32,304 nt of DNA from Betaproteobacteria bacterium. Its GTDB lineage: Bacteria > Pseudomonadota > Gammaproteobacteria > Burkholderiales > SG8-41. The notes beneath the pieces are model-generated. The model had not been told where the DNA came from and ran no database searches. It saw only the letters and a list, made by a program, of their open reading frames with translations. The stretch covers positions 1 to 32,304 of the forward strand of contig JAHFRL010000044.1 in assembly GCA_023266235.1 (NCBI GenBank), in the 5' to 3' direction. Shown in pieces: positions 18,070 to 27,578 of the stretch; within the stretch, counting starts at the first letter, position 1, and every line of letters begins with the position of its first letter. The translations under genes were made by a program, and so were the position numbers.

Positions 18070-19359
18070 GTGACCCATGTCGCTGTAATCGGCGGCGGCT
18101 ACGCCGGCATGGCGGCGGCGGTCGAGCTCGCCGAACACCGCATCCCGGTCACGGTATTCGAGGCGGCGCCGCAGCTTGGCGGCCGCGCGCGGCGCGTCGA
18201 TTACCGCGATACCGCGCTCGACAACGGCCTGCACATCCTGATCGGCGCTTACGGCGAAACGCTGCGCCTGATCCGGCTCGTCAATCCCGCTCATGCGTCG
18301 GCGCTGCTGCGGCTGCCGCTGGAATGGAACGTGCACCGCGAGTTCCGCCTCGCTGCGATGCGGCTGCCCGCCCCGCTGCATTTGCTGGGCGGGCTGCTGC
18401 GCGCACAAGGTCTGGACATCAGCGAGCGGCTCGCCGCCATCCGGTTCCTGCGCGCGCTGCGCAAGCACGACTTCACGCTGCCGCAGGACATCAGCGTCGA
18501 GTTGCTGCTCAAGCAGCACGACCAGAGCGAAAAGCTGCGTCGCGTGCTGTGGCGGCCGCTGTGCGTTGCCGCGCTCAATACGCCATCGCCAATCGCATCG
18601 GCCCAGGTGTTCCTCAACGTGCTGCGCGACAGCCTCAACGCCGCACGCGATGCAAGCGATCTGCTGCTTGCGCGCGTCGACTTGTCGGAGCTGTTTCCCG
18701 AGCCGGCCGCCAGCTACATAGAGCAACGCGGCGGCGCCGTGCTGCGCTCGCAGCGCGTTACTGCGATCGATCCGCTCGACCACGGTTTCGCGGTCGAAAC
18801 CGACGGCCGGCGCCAGACCTTCAGCCATGTGATCGGCGCGCTGCCGCCGCACCAGGTCAACGCCTTCCTGATCGGCATTACCGCGCTATCCGATATCGTG
18901 GATACCATCGCGCGGCTGCACTACCAGCCGATACACTCGGTATGGCTGCAATACCCGGCCTCCCTCACGCTGCCATCGCCCATGCTCGGATTCACGCGAA
19001 GCCTCATTCACTGGGTATTTGACCGCGAAAAGCTGTGCGGTCAGCGCGGCCTGGTTGGCGCGGTCATCAGTGGCGAGGGCACGCACCAGGAACTCACGCA
19101 GGACGAACTCGGCCTACGCGTGCATCAGGAATTGAAGCAGCGGCTCGGCGATCTGCCCGATCCGCTGTGGCAACGCGTAATAGCGGAAAAACGCGCCACG
19201 TTCTCATGCACGGTCGGCGTGAGGCGCCCGCCACAGGTGACGCCGCTCACGAACTTCTACCTCGCCGGCGATTACACTGCGAGCGACTACCCGGCCACCC
19301 TCGAGGCCGCGGTGCGCAGCGGCATCATCTGTGCGCGCCACATCCTGCAGCAGCGCTGA
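18070..19359 (+). CDS. hpnE: Hydroxysqualene dehydroxylase HpnE (FAD-dependent)
   Basis: HpnE is the FAD-dependent flavoprotein that reduces hydroxysqualene to squalene. The 429-residue protein starts with GTG at 18070 (THVAVIGGGYAGMAAAVELA); no ATG is better placed, and the dinucleotide-binding GxGxxG lies directly at the N-terminus as expected. Further features are FEAAPQLGGRARRVDY, the amine oxidase-type ALDNGLHILIGAY, LCVAALNTP and the C-terminal FYLAGDYTASDYPATLEAAVRSG. It closes the cluster hpnC-hpnD-SDR-hpnE. I see no squalene-hopene cyclase in the window; it may lie elsewhere. The assignment is secure by sequence and context. Confidence 0.94.
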   Translation: MTHVAVIGGGYAGMAAAVELAEHRIPVTVFEAAPQLGGRARRVDYRDTALDNGLHILIGAYGETLRLIRLVNPAHASALLRLPLEWNVHREFRLAAMRLPAPLHLLGGLLRAQGLDISERLAAIRFLRALRKHDFTLPQDISVELLLKQHDQSEKLRRVLWRPLCVAALNTPSPIASAQVFLNVLRDSLNAARDASDLLLARVDLSELFPEPAASYIEQRGGAVLRSQRVTAIDPLDHGFAVETDGRRQTFSHVIGALPPHQVNAFLIGITALSDIVDTIARLHYQPIHSVWLQYPASLTLPSPMLGFTRSLIHWVFDREKLCGQRGLVGAVISGEGTHQELTQDELGLRVHQELKQRLGDLPDPLWQRVIAEKRATFSCTVGVRRPPQVTPLTNFYLAGDYTASDYPATLEAAVRSGIICARHILQQR

Positions 19360-19414
19360 GCCCGCCGTTTAGCCGATCAGCTCGAGCAGTGCGCGCGATG
19401 ATACGGTAATCACG

Positions 19415-19429
19415 GCGGTATAATACCGC
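19415..19429 (+). promoter_or_regulatory. Palindrome around a TATAAT, before ETF-QO
   Basis: GCGGTATAATACCGC is a perfect 15-base inverted repeat that contains a perfect -10 hexamer (19419-19424), 47 bases before the ETF-QO start. No good -35 is visible at 16-18 bases. It could be a promoter whose -10 lies inside a repressor site, or a chance palindrome. Confidence 0.4.
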
Positions 19430-19470
19430 ACCACTATCCCCTCGAATTCGACGACCCTCAGGAGCACGCA

Positions 19471-21120
19471 GTGCCCGCACGCGAATCCATGCAATATGAC
19501 GTTGTAATCGTTGGCGCCGGACCCGCCGGCCTCGCCGCCGCGATACGCCTGAAGCAGCTTGCCGCCGAACGCGCGCACGACGTCAGCGTGTGCGTGATCG
19601 AAAAAGGCTCGGAAGTCGGCGCGCATATTCTGTCCGGCGCGGTGATGGACCCGCGCGCGCTCGCCGAACTGTATCCCGACTGGCAGGAACTGAATGCTCC
19701 GCTCAACGCGCCAGTGAGCGAAGACCGCTTCCTGTTTCTGACCGAAAAATCATCGTTCAGGATCCCGAATTTTCTGCTGCCGCAATGCTTCCGGAACCAC
19801 GGCAATTACGTAATCAGCCTCGGCAACTTGTGCCGCTGGCTCGGCCGCCAAGCGGAGGGGCTGGGCGTCGAAATTTTTCCCGGCTTCGCGGCGGCAGAAG
19901 TGCTCTATGGTGATGAAGGCGGCGTCAAAGGGGTGGCAACCGGCGACATGGGCATCGGCAAAGACAGCAAGCCGACCGACGCGTATCAGCCGGGCATGGA
20001 ATTGCATGCGAAGTACACGTTCTTCGCCGAAGGCTGCCGCGGCCATCTCGGCAAACAGCTGCAGGAACGCTACCGGCTGCGCGCTGGCATCGATGCGCAA
20101 GTCTTCGGCATCGGGCTCAAGGAGCTGTGGGAAATCAAACCGGAGCAACACCAGCCCGGGCTCGTAATCCACACCGCCGGCTGGCCGCTCGAAGCCGGCA
20201 CCTATGGCGGCTCGTTCCTCTATCACATGGAAAACAACCTAGTCGCGATCGGATACGTGGTCGGTCTTGCCTACACCAACCCCTACCTGAACCCGTACGA
20301 GGAATTCCAGCGCTACAAAACGCATCCCGCGATCAAATCCTTCCTCGCAGGCGGCAAGCGCGTGGCTTACGGCGCGCGCGCGATCTCGGCGGGCGGGCTG
20401 CAATCGCTGCCCAGGCTCGCGTTTCCCGGCGGCTGCCTGATCGGCGACGACGCGGGTTTCCTGAATGCGGCGCGCATCAAAGGCAGCCACTGCGCCATCT
20501 ACTCCGGCATGCTCGCTGCCGAAGCGGCGTTCGAAGCTGTGAAATCCGGACGCGCAGGCGACGAGCTCGCGAGCTATCCCGAATCGTTCAGGAAGAGCTG
20601 GCTCTACGACGAGCTCTACCGCGCGCGCAACTTCAAACCGTGGATGAGCAAGGGGCTTTATGCCGGCTCGCTGATGTTCGGCATCGACCAGGTGCTGCTG
20701 CGCGGACGCGCGCCGTGGACGCTGCATCATCAGCATGCCGACAACGAAACGCTGCAGAAGAAAACCGAGGTCACACCAATCCAGTATCCAAAACCCGACG
20801 GCGTGATCACCTTCGACCGCCTGTCGTCGGTGTTCCTGTCCGGCACCAATCACGAAGAGAACCAGCCCGTCCATCTGACGCTGAAGGATGCGTCAGTGCC
20901 GGTAAACGTCAACCTTGAGCTGTACGATGCACCGGAGCAGCGCTACTGCCCGGCCGGGGTCTACGAGATCGTGCGCGATGCAAACGGGGAAAATCCCCGT
21001 TTGCAGATCAATGCGCAAAACTGCGTCCATTGCAAAACATGCGATATCAAGGACCCGACGCAGAACATCGTGTGGGTCACGCCCGAAGGCGGCGGCGGGC
21101 CGAATTATCCGAGTATGTAG
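19471..21120 (+). CDS. Electron transfer flavoprotein-ubiquinone oxidoreductase (ETF-QO)
   Basis: This membrane-associated flavoprotein passes electrons from ETF, loaded by acyl-CoA dehydrogenases, to the quinone pool. It has 549 residues, normal for the family. The FAD-binding motif GAGPAG (15-20) is at the N-terminus. The [4Fe-4S] cluster ligands are Cys493, Cys518, Cys521 and Cys524 (NCVHCKTC), followed by PEGGGGPNYPSM at the end, a hallmark of ETF-QO. The start is GTG 19471, supported by AGGAG six bases upstream; ATG 19489 is less well placed. It is convergent with the beta-oxidation block (region 21169-32304), which needs this enzyme for its FadE step. Confidence 0.97.
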   Translation: MPARESMQYDVVIVGAGPAGLAAAIRLKQLAAERAHDVSVCVIEKGSEVGAHILSGAVMDPRALAELYPDWQELNAPLNAPVSEDRFLFLTEKSSFRIPNFLLPQCFRNHGNYVISLGNLCRWLGRQAEGLGVEIFPGFAAAEVLYGDEGGVKGVATGDMGIGKDSKPTDAYQPGMELHAKYTFFAEGCRGHLGKQLQERYRLRAGIDAQVFGIGLKELWEIKPEQHQPGLVIHTAGWPLEAGTYGGSFLYHMENNLVAIGYVVGLAYTNPYLNPYEEFQRYKTHPAIKSFLAGGKRVAYGARAISAGGLQSLPRLAFPGGCLIGDDAGFLNAARIKGSHCAIYSGMLAAEAAFEAVKSGRAGDELASYPESFRKSWLYDELYRARNFKPWMSKGLYAGSLMFGIDQVLLRGRAPWTLHHQHADNETLQKKTEVTPIQYPKPDGVITFDRLSSVFLSGTNHEENQPVHLTLKDASVPVNVNLELYDAPEQRYCPAGVYEIVRDANGENPRLQINAQNCVHCKTCDIKDPTQNIVWVTPEGGGGPNYPSM

Positions 21121-21121
21121 A

Positions 21122-21156
21122 TCCTTGACCGCCAAGGACGCGCAGGATGCAAAGCC
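21122..21156. repeat. Single arm of a 9-nt phased dispersed repeat
   Basis: TTGACCGCCAAGGACGC, then CAGGATGC, lies between the ETF-QO stop and the chalcone-isomerase-like gene end. It matches one arm of the paired elements at 23017-23185 and 30295-30450. No second arm is visible in the remaining 12 bases of spacer. Confidence 0.6.
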
Positions 21157-21168
21157 AGACAAATACCC

Positions 21169-21771
21169 TTAGAACAGCCTGCCCGACGTATGACCCAGCA
21201 TCGCATCGCGAAGCCGGCCGTCGACCGGCTTCGCGCCGATCCAGATGTGCAGCATGGCCGGGAAGAAGTCCTCGCCGGGGATCGTGATTCTCTCCTCGCC
21301 GTTGACGGTAATGCGGGTGCCGACACCCGGGATGTAATCGAGAAGCACCACGCTGCCTTTGCCGATCGTTTTGATGGAACTCATCATGTTGTTGAGATCG
21401 CGGATTCGTTTTTCGATCAGCGCAAGCTCGTGCGGCGACAGGTTTACCGCCAGCGCATTGTTCATGGACGTAATCAGTTCCGACGCCGTGACCTCGTCCG
21501 CCAGAATGTGCATCGAAACGCGTTTCGGGCCGGGATCGGCGAAGATTGCGTCGCGGTCGTTTTGCTTCTGCGTCAAATAAAGACTGCCGACATAGACCTT
21601 GAAGAAGGCGAATTTGTGGCGCACGCCGGCGCCGTTCAGTATCACTTCGGGGCCGCCGCTCGACAGCCGGATTTTTTCGTCGATCTTGACGCCTTCGATT
21701 TCGACCGCGTGCGCCGCCGGCAACGATATGACACCGGCGATCAGCAACGCGGCGATGAAGGTTCTGGTCAT
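21169..21771 (-). CDS. Secreted chalcone isomerase-like protein
   Basis: The protein has 200 residues from ATG 21771. MTRTFIAALLIAGVISLPAAHA is a signal peptide (cleavage near AHA-VE), so the mature protein is periplasmic. The mature part starts VEIEGVKIDEKIRLS and contains LNGAGVRHKFAFFKVYVGSLYL, the signature of the bacterial chalcone isomerase-like domain. It continues with PKRVSMHIL and the ending GRLRDAMLGH. The bacterial versions do not make flavonoids as far as is known. In plants, related fatty-acid-binding proteins share this fold. It begins 27 bases after the thiolase stop on the same strand, so it is likely co-transcribed with beta-oxidation genes. An earlier in-frame ATG exists at 21786. 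A lipid-binding role is inference. Confidence 0.8.
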   Translation of the reverse strand: MTRTFIAALLIAGVISLPAAHAVEIEGVKIDEKIRLSSGGPEVILNGAGVRHKFAFFKVYVGSLYLTQKQNDRDAIFADPGPKRVSMHILADEVTASELITSMNNALAVNLSPHELALIEKRIRDLNNMMSSIKTIGKGSVVLLDYIPGVGTRITVNGEERITIPGEDFFPAMLHIWIGAKPVDGRLRDAMLGHTSGRLF

Positions 21772-21798
21772 CGTTTGAGCCCGCATTTCCAAAGTGTA

Positions 21799-22998
<1,200 letters not shown>

Positions 22999-23016
22999 GA
23001 CCGACCTCCGGCAAAG

Positions 23017-23185
23017 TCAAAAGCCTTGCCGCGAAGGACGCGAAGGACGCAGAGGAAAACCCGAAGAAAGAAAACAAACAAAGCGCGCCGTTCCGAAAAG
23101 CGCCTTCACCCTGGGTTCGCTGCAAACATATCTCATATTGAACATGCTCTCCCTTGGCGTCCTCTGCGTCCTTGGCGGCTCAGCT
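23017..23185. repeat. Dispersed element with inverted 9-nt phased arms, copy A
   Basis: The left arm begins TCAAAAGCCTTGCCGCGAAG near 23017 and continues with AAGGACGC words to about 23059. The right arm (about 23151-23185) is its degenerate reverse complement, ending TTGGCGGCTCAGC. The space between is not shared with copy B. It fills the gap between the FadB-like stop and the thiolase start. No ORF is visible in it. Confidence 0.7.
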
Positions 23186-23186
23186 G

Positions 23187-25676
23187 TCAGTTTCTCAGCG
23201 GTTTACCGCTCTTCAGCATGTGCTCGATCCGATCTTGAGTTTTTTGCGTCGCCAGCAGTTCCATGAAGCACCTGCGCTCGAGATCGAGCAGCCATTGCTC
23301 GTCGACCAGACTGCCCGCTTCGACGTCGCCGCCGCACATTACCTCGGCGATTTTACTGCCGATCAGGTAATCGTGCTCCGAAATGAATTTGCCTTCGAGC
23401 ATGTTGGTCATGTAGACCTTGATGGTCGCCGCCGCCGAGCGCCCGAGCACCGGGATATCGCGCGGTCTCAATGGCGGCCGGTAGCCGGCTTCAGCCAGCA
23501 TGCGCGCCTCGGCCTTGGCAATCGTCAGCAACTCGAAGCGGTTCATCACGATGCGGTCGGTGGGGCGCAGATAACCGATTTCGCGCGCGTGCTCGGCGCT
23601 GCGGCCGACCTGCGCCGTCGCCACTGCCTCGAAATACTTGCGCAGGAACGGAAACGGGTCGCCGCCTTTCGCTTCTTGCGCAGCGCGCAGCGCGAATTCC
23701 TTGCAGCCGCCGCCTGCCGGCAGCAGGCCGACTCCGACCTCGACCAGACCGATGTAACTTTCGAGCGTCGCTACCGCGCGGTCGCAATGCATGATGAATT
23801 CGCAGCCGCCGCCGAAGGCGAACCCGTCGACCGCGGCGACGGTCGGCACCATCGAGTACTTGAGCTGCTGCGTCGTGAACTGGAACTGCTCGACCAGGTG
23901 CTCGACTTCGGCAAGCTTGCCGGCCATCAATTGATCGGCGACGTTCAGCGCGCGCGCCGCCTGCAGCACCGCCGATTGAGCGGCGCGCTTGAACTGCCTG
24001 AATAATTTGCCGGCCGCGGACGGTTTCCCCGGCTGACCGCCGCCGGCCGGTGTCTTCTTGAGGTTCGCGCCGACCGAGAACGGCGGCTCGGTCTGCCAGA
24101 TTACCAGCGCGGCGCAGTTGCGCTCGGCAGCATCGATTGCCTGCAAGACACCGTCGAGCACGTCGTCGCCGATCGCGTGCATTTTGCTCTTGAAGCTGAC
24201 GATCGCGATATCATCGCCGGTGTGCCAGCAGCGCACCGCATCGGTTTCGAAGATGGTGGTGCCATATTGCACTGGCTCGCCGAGCAGGCCGTCTGGAAAC
24301 AACTGGCGCTGGTAGACCGGCAGCGTGGAGCGCGCGACGTTGGCTTTGGACGACGGCGAATACGAGCCCTGCGGCCCATGCACGCCGCTACGCCCGGCTT
24401 CGGTCACCCACGCCGGCAGCGGTGTCGCCACCAGCGTTTTGCCGGCCTTGATGTCGTCCGCGATCCATTGCGCAACCTGGCTCCAGCCTGCCGCCTGCCA
24501 GATCTCAAACGGCCCCTGGTCCCAGCCGAAGCCCCAGCGGATCGCGAGATCAAGATCGCGCGCGCTGCTGGCGATGTCGCCAAGATGAACCGCACAGTAA
24601 TGGAATGAATCGCGGAATATCGACCACAGGAACTGCGCCTGCGGGTGATTCGATGCGTGCAGCTGCGTGAATTTTTCAGAAGCGTTCTTGTTTTTTAATA
24701 TCTCCACGAGCTGCTCGTCGGCTGCGCCCGCCGACAGCCGGTAACTGCCGGACGCGACATCGAGCACCTGAATGTCCTTGCCGACTTTCTGGTAGACGCC
24801 GCGCTTCGTTTTCTGCCCGAGCGCGCCTTCGTCAATCAGTTTCTTCAGCCACGCGGGAATCGCGTAGTACTGGTGCCACGGGTCGTCCGGCAACGTGTCC
24901 GCCATGGTCCTGACGACGTGCGCGAACGTGTCGAGGCCGACCACGTCGGCAGTGCGGAACGTCGCGCTCCTGGGGCGGCCGATCAACGGGCCGGTCAGCG
25001 CATCGACGACGTCGAAACCGAGGCTGAACTGCTGTGCGTGGTGGATCGTCGCCAGCATCGAGAATACGCCGACGCGGTTGGCGATGAAGTTCGGCGTGTC
25101 CTTGGCGCGGATCACGCCCTTGCCCAGCGTGGTAACGAGGAATTTCTCGAGATCATCGAGTAGAGCGGGGTCGGTGCGGTCGCACGCAATCAGCTCGACC
25201 AAATGCATGTAGCGCGGCGGGTTGAAGAAATGCACGCCGCAGAATCGGTGACGCAGGTTTTCCGGAAACGCCTGCGCCAGCGTGTTGATCGACAGGCCCG
25301 ACGTGTTGCTGGCGAAGATCGAATTCTCGCCGAGATGCGGCGCAACCTTGCGGTATAAGTCCGTTTTCCAGTCCATGCGCTCGGAAATCGCTTCGATTAC
25401 GACATCGCATTCCTTGAGCAGGTCGAGGTGCTGATCGTAATTTGCAGGCCGTATCATCGCGGCCTTGCGTGCGACCGCCAGCGGACTGGGTTCGAGTTTC
25501 CCGAGATTGTCGATCGCCTTCAGCACATTGCCGTTGGGATCGCCCTCTTTCGCGGGCAATTCGAACAGCAGCGCCTCGACATTGGCATTGACGAGATGCG
25601 CGGCGATCTGCGCACCCATCACGCCGGCGCCGAGGACAGCAGCCTTGCGCACGATAAAAGACGGGGCGACGGACAT
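23187..25676 (-). CDS. FadB-like 3-hydroxyacyl-CoA dehydrogenase / enoyl-CoA hydratase fusion (dehydrogenase first)
   Basis: This bifunctional beta-oxidation enzyme hydrates enoyl-CoA and oxidises the 3-hydroxyacyl-CoA. The protein has 829 residues from ATG 25676 (MSVAPSFIVRKAAVLG); no ribosome binding site is obvious. The NAD-binding glycines GAGVMG are at 16-21, then IFASNTSGLSI and VHFFNPPRYMHLVELI with the catalytic His. The crotonase domain is C-terminal (about 490 onward), with GGGCE and IGLVEVGVGLLP; both Glu positions needed for hydration are kept. This order, dehydrogenase before hydratase, is the reverse of E. coli FadB and is the type found in many betaproteobacteria. It is followed by thiolase, as expected for a FadBA-like pair. 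Confidence 0.93.
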   Translation of the reverse strand: MSVAPSFIVRKAAVLGAGVMGAQIAAHLVNANVEALLFELPAKEGDPNGNVLKAIDNLGKLEPSPLAVARKAAMIRPANYDQHLDLLKECDVVIEAISERMDWKTDLYRKVAPHLGENSIFASNTSGLSINTLAQAFPENLRHRFCGVHFFNPPRYMHLVELIACDRTDPALLDDLEKFLVTTLGKGVIRAKDTPNFIANRVGVFSMLATIHHAQQFSLGFDVVDALTGPLIGRPRSATFRTADVVGLDTFAHVVRTMADTLPDDPWHQYYAIPAWLKKLIDEGALGQKTKRGVYQKVGKDIQVLDVASGSYRLSAGAADEQLVEILKNKNASEKFTQLHASNHPQAQFLWSIFRDSFHYCAVHLGDIASSARDLDLAIRWGFGWDQGPFEIWQAAGWSQVAQWIADDIKAGKTLVATPLPAWVTEAGRSGVHGPQGSYSPSSKANVARSTLPVYQRQLFPDGLLGEPVQYGTTIFETDAVRCWHTGDDIAIVSFKSKMHAIGDDVLDGVLQAIDAAERNCAALVIWQTEPPFSVGANLKKTPAGGGQPGKPSAAGKLFRQFKRAAQSAVLQAARALNVADQLMAGKLAEVEHLVEQFQFTTQQLKYSMVPTVAAVDGFAFGGGCEFIMHCDRAVATLESYIGLVEVGVGLLPAGGGCKEFALRAAQEAKGGDPFPFLRKYFEAVATAQVGRSAEHAREIGYLRPTDRIVMNRFELLTIAKAEARMLAEAGYRPPLRPRDIPVLGRSAAATIKVYMTNMLEGKFISEHDYLIGSKIAEVMCGGDVEAGSLVDEQWLLDLERRCFMELLATQKTQDRIEHMLKSGKPLRN

Positions 25677-25712
25677 GGTAAGGAATTCTAGCACGCAGCG
25701 AAGGCCAGAAAT

Positions 25713-25749
25713 AAAAAAGCCGGGCGGCATTCACACGCCGCCCGGCTTT
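25713..25749 (-). terminator. Intrinsic terminator after the FadL-like gene
   Basis: A 13-bp perfect stem (AAAGCCGGGCGGC with its complement) closes an eight-base loop and is followed on the minus strand by TTTTTT. It sits 8 bases past the stop of the FadL-like gene and ends that transcript before the FadB-like gene, so the block has at least two transcription units. Confidence 0.85.
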
Positions 25750-25757
25750 GGCGCCGA

Positions 25758-27041
25758 CTAGAACAAGTGCGAGTACTGGATGCTGACGATATCAGCCTTG
25801 TCGCTGAAATTGCCGGTCAGGCAACCGGCTGCACAGGTCGTGAGGCCGGGAACCGGTACGTTCACGGCCGCGTCACGAATGAACTCATGGGCGTATCCGA
25901 ATTCAAGCAGGCCGGACTTCGAAGTCCGGTACTGGATCCCCACCGCCGCCCAAGTGCGATCCTGGTCCGGCAGGCGCGGCGTGCGCGTTGCATCGTTCGT
26001 GGGCGTACGGTCAAAAGCAAGGCCGAAGCGGAATTTCATCTGGTCATTCGCCTTGTAGTTGGCGCCGATACCGAAGCGCCAGGTGTCGCTCCACCGGAAA
26101 GCGAGCGAACTGAGCGTCGATCCCGCCGCGCTGCCTGCGCCGGTGGCGGAGGTGCGGATAATGTCGAGCTGCTGCACCTGGCTCCAGCGCGTCCAGGTGA
26201 TATCACCCATCACGTCCCATTTGGGGTTGAGGGCAGTGAAGAAACTCGCCGATGCGCTTTCAGGCACTCTCAGGCTGGCGGTGATTCCGCTGCCCAGCAA
26301 TGCGGCGGCGGTACCACTGAAGCTCGCCGTGCCTCCCAGATCGTATTTGATCGAGGAGCGATAGGTAAGGCCAAAACGGGTGCCGGGTGAAGCCTGCGCC
26401 AGCAACCCCAGATTAAATCCATACCCCGTATCGTCAGCATTGATCTTCACATTTCCCGCGGCGGCGGAGCCGGCGAAACTCGTCAACTCGGCCTTGAACT
26501 TCTGCACGCTGACCCCGCCGCCGATGGAAATCGTGTCGCTCAGCTTGTAGGCAACCGAGGGATTGATATTGATGCTCGTGATCTCCGATTTCAGAGCGGT
26601 CAGCTGGCCGCGCCAGCCGGACGCGTAATCGGTCTTCAGGCCGAAGGGCGCGTTCACGGCGACCCCCAAGCGCAATCTTGGATTAACGTCCGTGATGAAA
26701 AACAGATTGGGAACAAACGCCCAGTCGCCGGCATCTCCGCCATCGCCGGTGCCCGGTGCGGCAAACGCGCCAGTCGATGCCGTGTTTGAGAACTTGAAGG
26801 ACGGTCTGAGGAAGTGACCGGCCGCCGTGAGCTGATTACCCGAGGGGAGCGCCGTCATTGCTGCAGGGTTGGACCAGGCGACGCTTGCATCGTCCGCGGC
26901 CGCGGATCCTCCCGCGAACGCGTTGCCGGTACCGCTGCCGCTTTGAGTTGCGAGCCCAAAGCCGCCGGCGAGAGTGTTGCCGGACATTGCGGCAAGCGCT
27001 GCCATCACGGTAAGCGCAATGATTGTCTTTGATTGATTCAT
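25758..27041 (-). CDS. FadL/OmpP1-family outer membrane transport protein
   Basis: FadL proteins are 14-stranded outer membrane beta-barrels that admit long-chain fatty acids and other hydrophobic compounds. The 427-residue protein starts at ATG 27041 (MNQSKTIIALTVMAAL) with GGGGAG upstream. The signal peptide ends at about NTLA-GGFG, and the mature protein opens GGFGLATQSGSGTGNAFAG. The family NPA element is visible as SNPAAMT. Late features include PNLFFITDVN, TRWSQVQ and a terminal aromatic residue (YSHLF) needed for barrel insertion. Its place between thioesterase and the FadB-like gene in a beta-oxidation block supports a fatty-acid role. Substrate is inferred; OmpP1/TodX-like aromatic transporters belong to the same family. 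Confidence 0.93.
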   Translation of the reverse strand: MNQSKTIIALTVMAALAAMSGNTLAGGFGLATQSGSGTGNAFAGGSAAADDASVAWSNPAAMTALPSGNQLTAAGHFLRPSFKFSNTASTGAFAAPGTGDGGDAGDWAFVPNLFFITDVNPRLRLGVAVNAPFGLKTDYASGWRGQLTALKSEITSININPSVAYKLSDTISIGGGVSVQKFKAELTSFAGSAAAGNVKINADDTGYGFNLGLLAQASPGTRFGLTYRSSIKYDLGGTASFSGTAAALLGSGITASLRVPESASASFFTALNPKWDVMGDITWTRWSQVQQLDIIRTSATGAGSAAGSTLSSLAFRWSDTWRFGIGANYKANDQMKFRFGLAFDRTPTNDATRTPRLPDQDRTWAAVGIQYRTSKSGLLEFGYAHEFIRDAAVNVPVPGLTTCAAGCLTGNFSDKADIVSIQYSHLF

Positions 27042-27134
27042 GATCTCCCCTCTGCTGGACACAATTGCAAGCATTTCAAAAGAGCCCTCGGTCATCTTAC
27101 TCCCCGCGAACATCCTGACAACAGTCGCAACGCG

Positions 27135-27536
27135 TTATTGTTGCACGGATACAACACGCGGACGGCGTTCGTTATCGACCGCGACATAGGTCAGTGTCGC
27201 CTCGGTAACCTTCACGCATACTTCCTCTATCGGGTTGCGCTGCGCGTAGACTTCGACGCTGACGGTGATCGACGTGCGGCCGACTTTTACCACCTCGGCA
27301 TAAAGGCTGACAATGTCGCCGACCATCACCGGCTGTCTGAACACGAATGAATTGACCGCGACGGTCGCAACCCGCCCGCGAGCGCGCCGTATCGCGGGGA
27401 TGCTGCCGGCGATATCGACCTGCGACATCACCCAGCCGCCGAAGATGTCGCCGCTCGAATTCGCGTCGGCCGGCATCGGCACCACGCGGAGGGTGGGCTC
27501 TTTGCCTTGTGGTAACGACACGGCTTGGTCACTCAT
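27135..27536 (-). CDS. Acyl-CoA thioesterase, hotdog fold (YciA-like)
   Basis: This enzyme hydrolyses acyl-CoA to free acid and CoA, releasing CoA or limiting the acyl-CoA pool. The 133-residue protein begins MSDQAVSLPQG at ATG 27536. The family core is ADANSSGDIFGGWVMSQVDIAGSI, with the Asn/Asp-Gly helix start of YciA/BFIT-type hotdog enzymes, followed by VNSFVFRQPVMVGDIVSLYAEV. The earlier open codons (up to 27551) are repeat-derived. A 7-nt phased repeat with GAAGGG words lies just upstream and supplies the likely ribosome binding site (AAGGCA). It sits between the acyl-CoA synthetase and the FadL-like gene on the same strand. Confidence 0.88.
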   Translation of the reverse strand: MSDQAVSLPQGKEPTLRVVPMPADANSSGDIFGGWVMSQVDIAGSIPAIRRARGRVATVAVNSFVFRQPVMVGDIVSLYAEVVKVGRTSITVSVEVYAQRNPIEEVCVKVTEATLTYVAVDNERRPRVVSVQQ

Positions 27537-27543
27537 TGCCTTG

Positions 27544-27578
27544 CCCTTCACCCTTCACTTTTCACCCTTCACTCTCAG
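27544..27578. repeat. 7-nt phased tandem words (CCCTTCA) before the thioesterase
   Basis: Five words follow without interruption from 27544 to 27578: CCCTTCA twice, CTTTTCA, CCCTTCA again, then CTCTCAG. On the minus strand this gives TGAAGGG words ahead of the thioesterase ATG at 27536. It overlaps the stop of the acyl-CoA synthetase gene (27575-27577). Only one arm is visible here. Confidence 0.8.

Noticed and set aside
23017-23185. Insertion sequence between the FadB-like gene and thiolase
   Set aside because: Inverted arms are present but there is no transposase frame and no clear target duplication; recorded as a repeat only.
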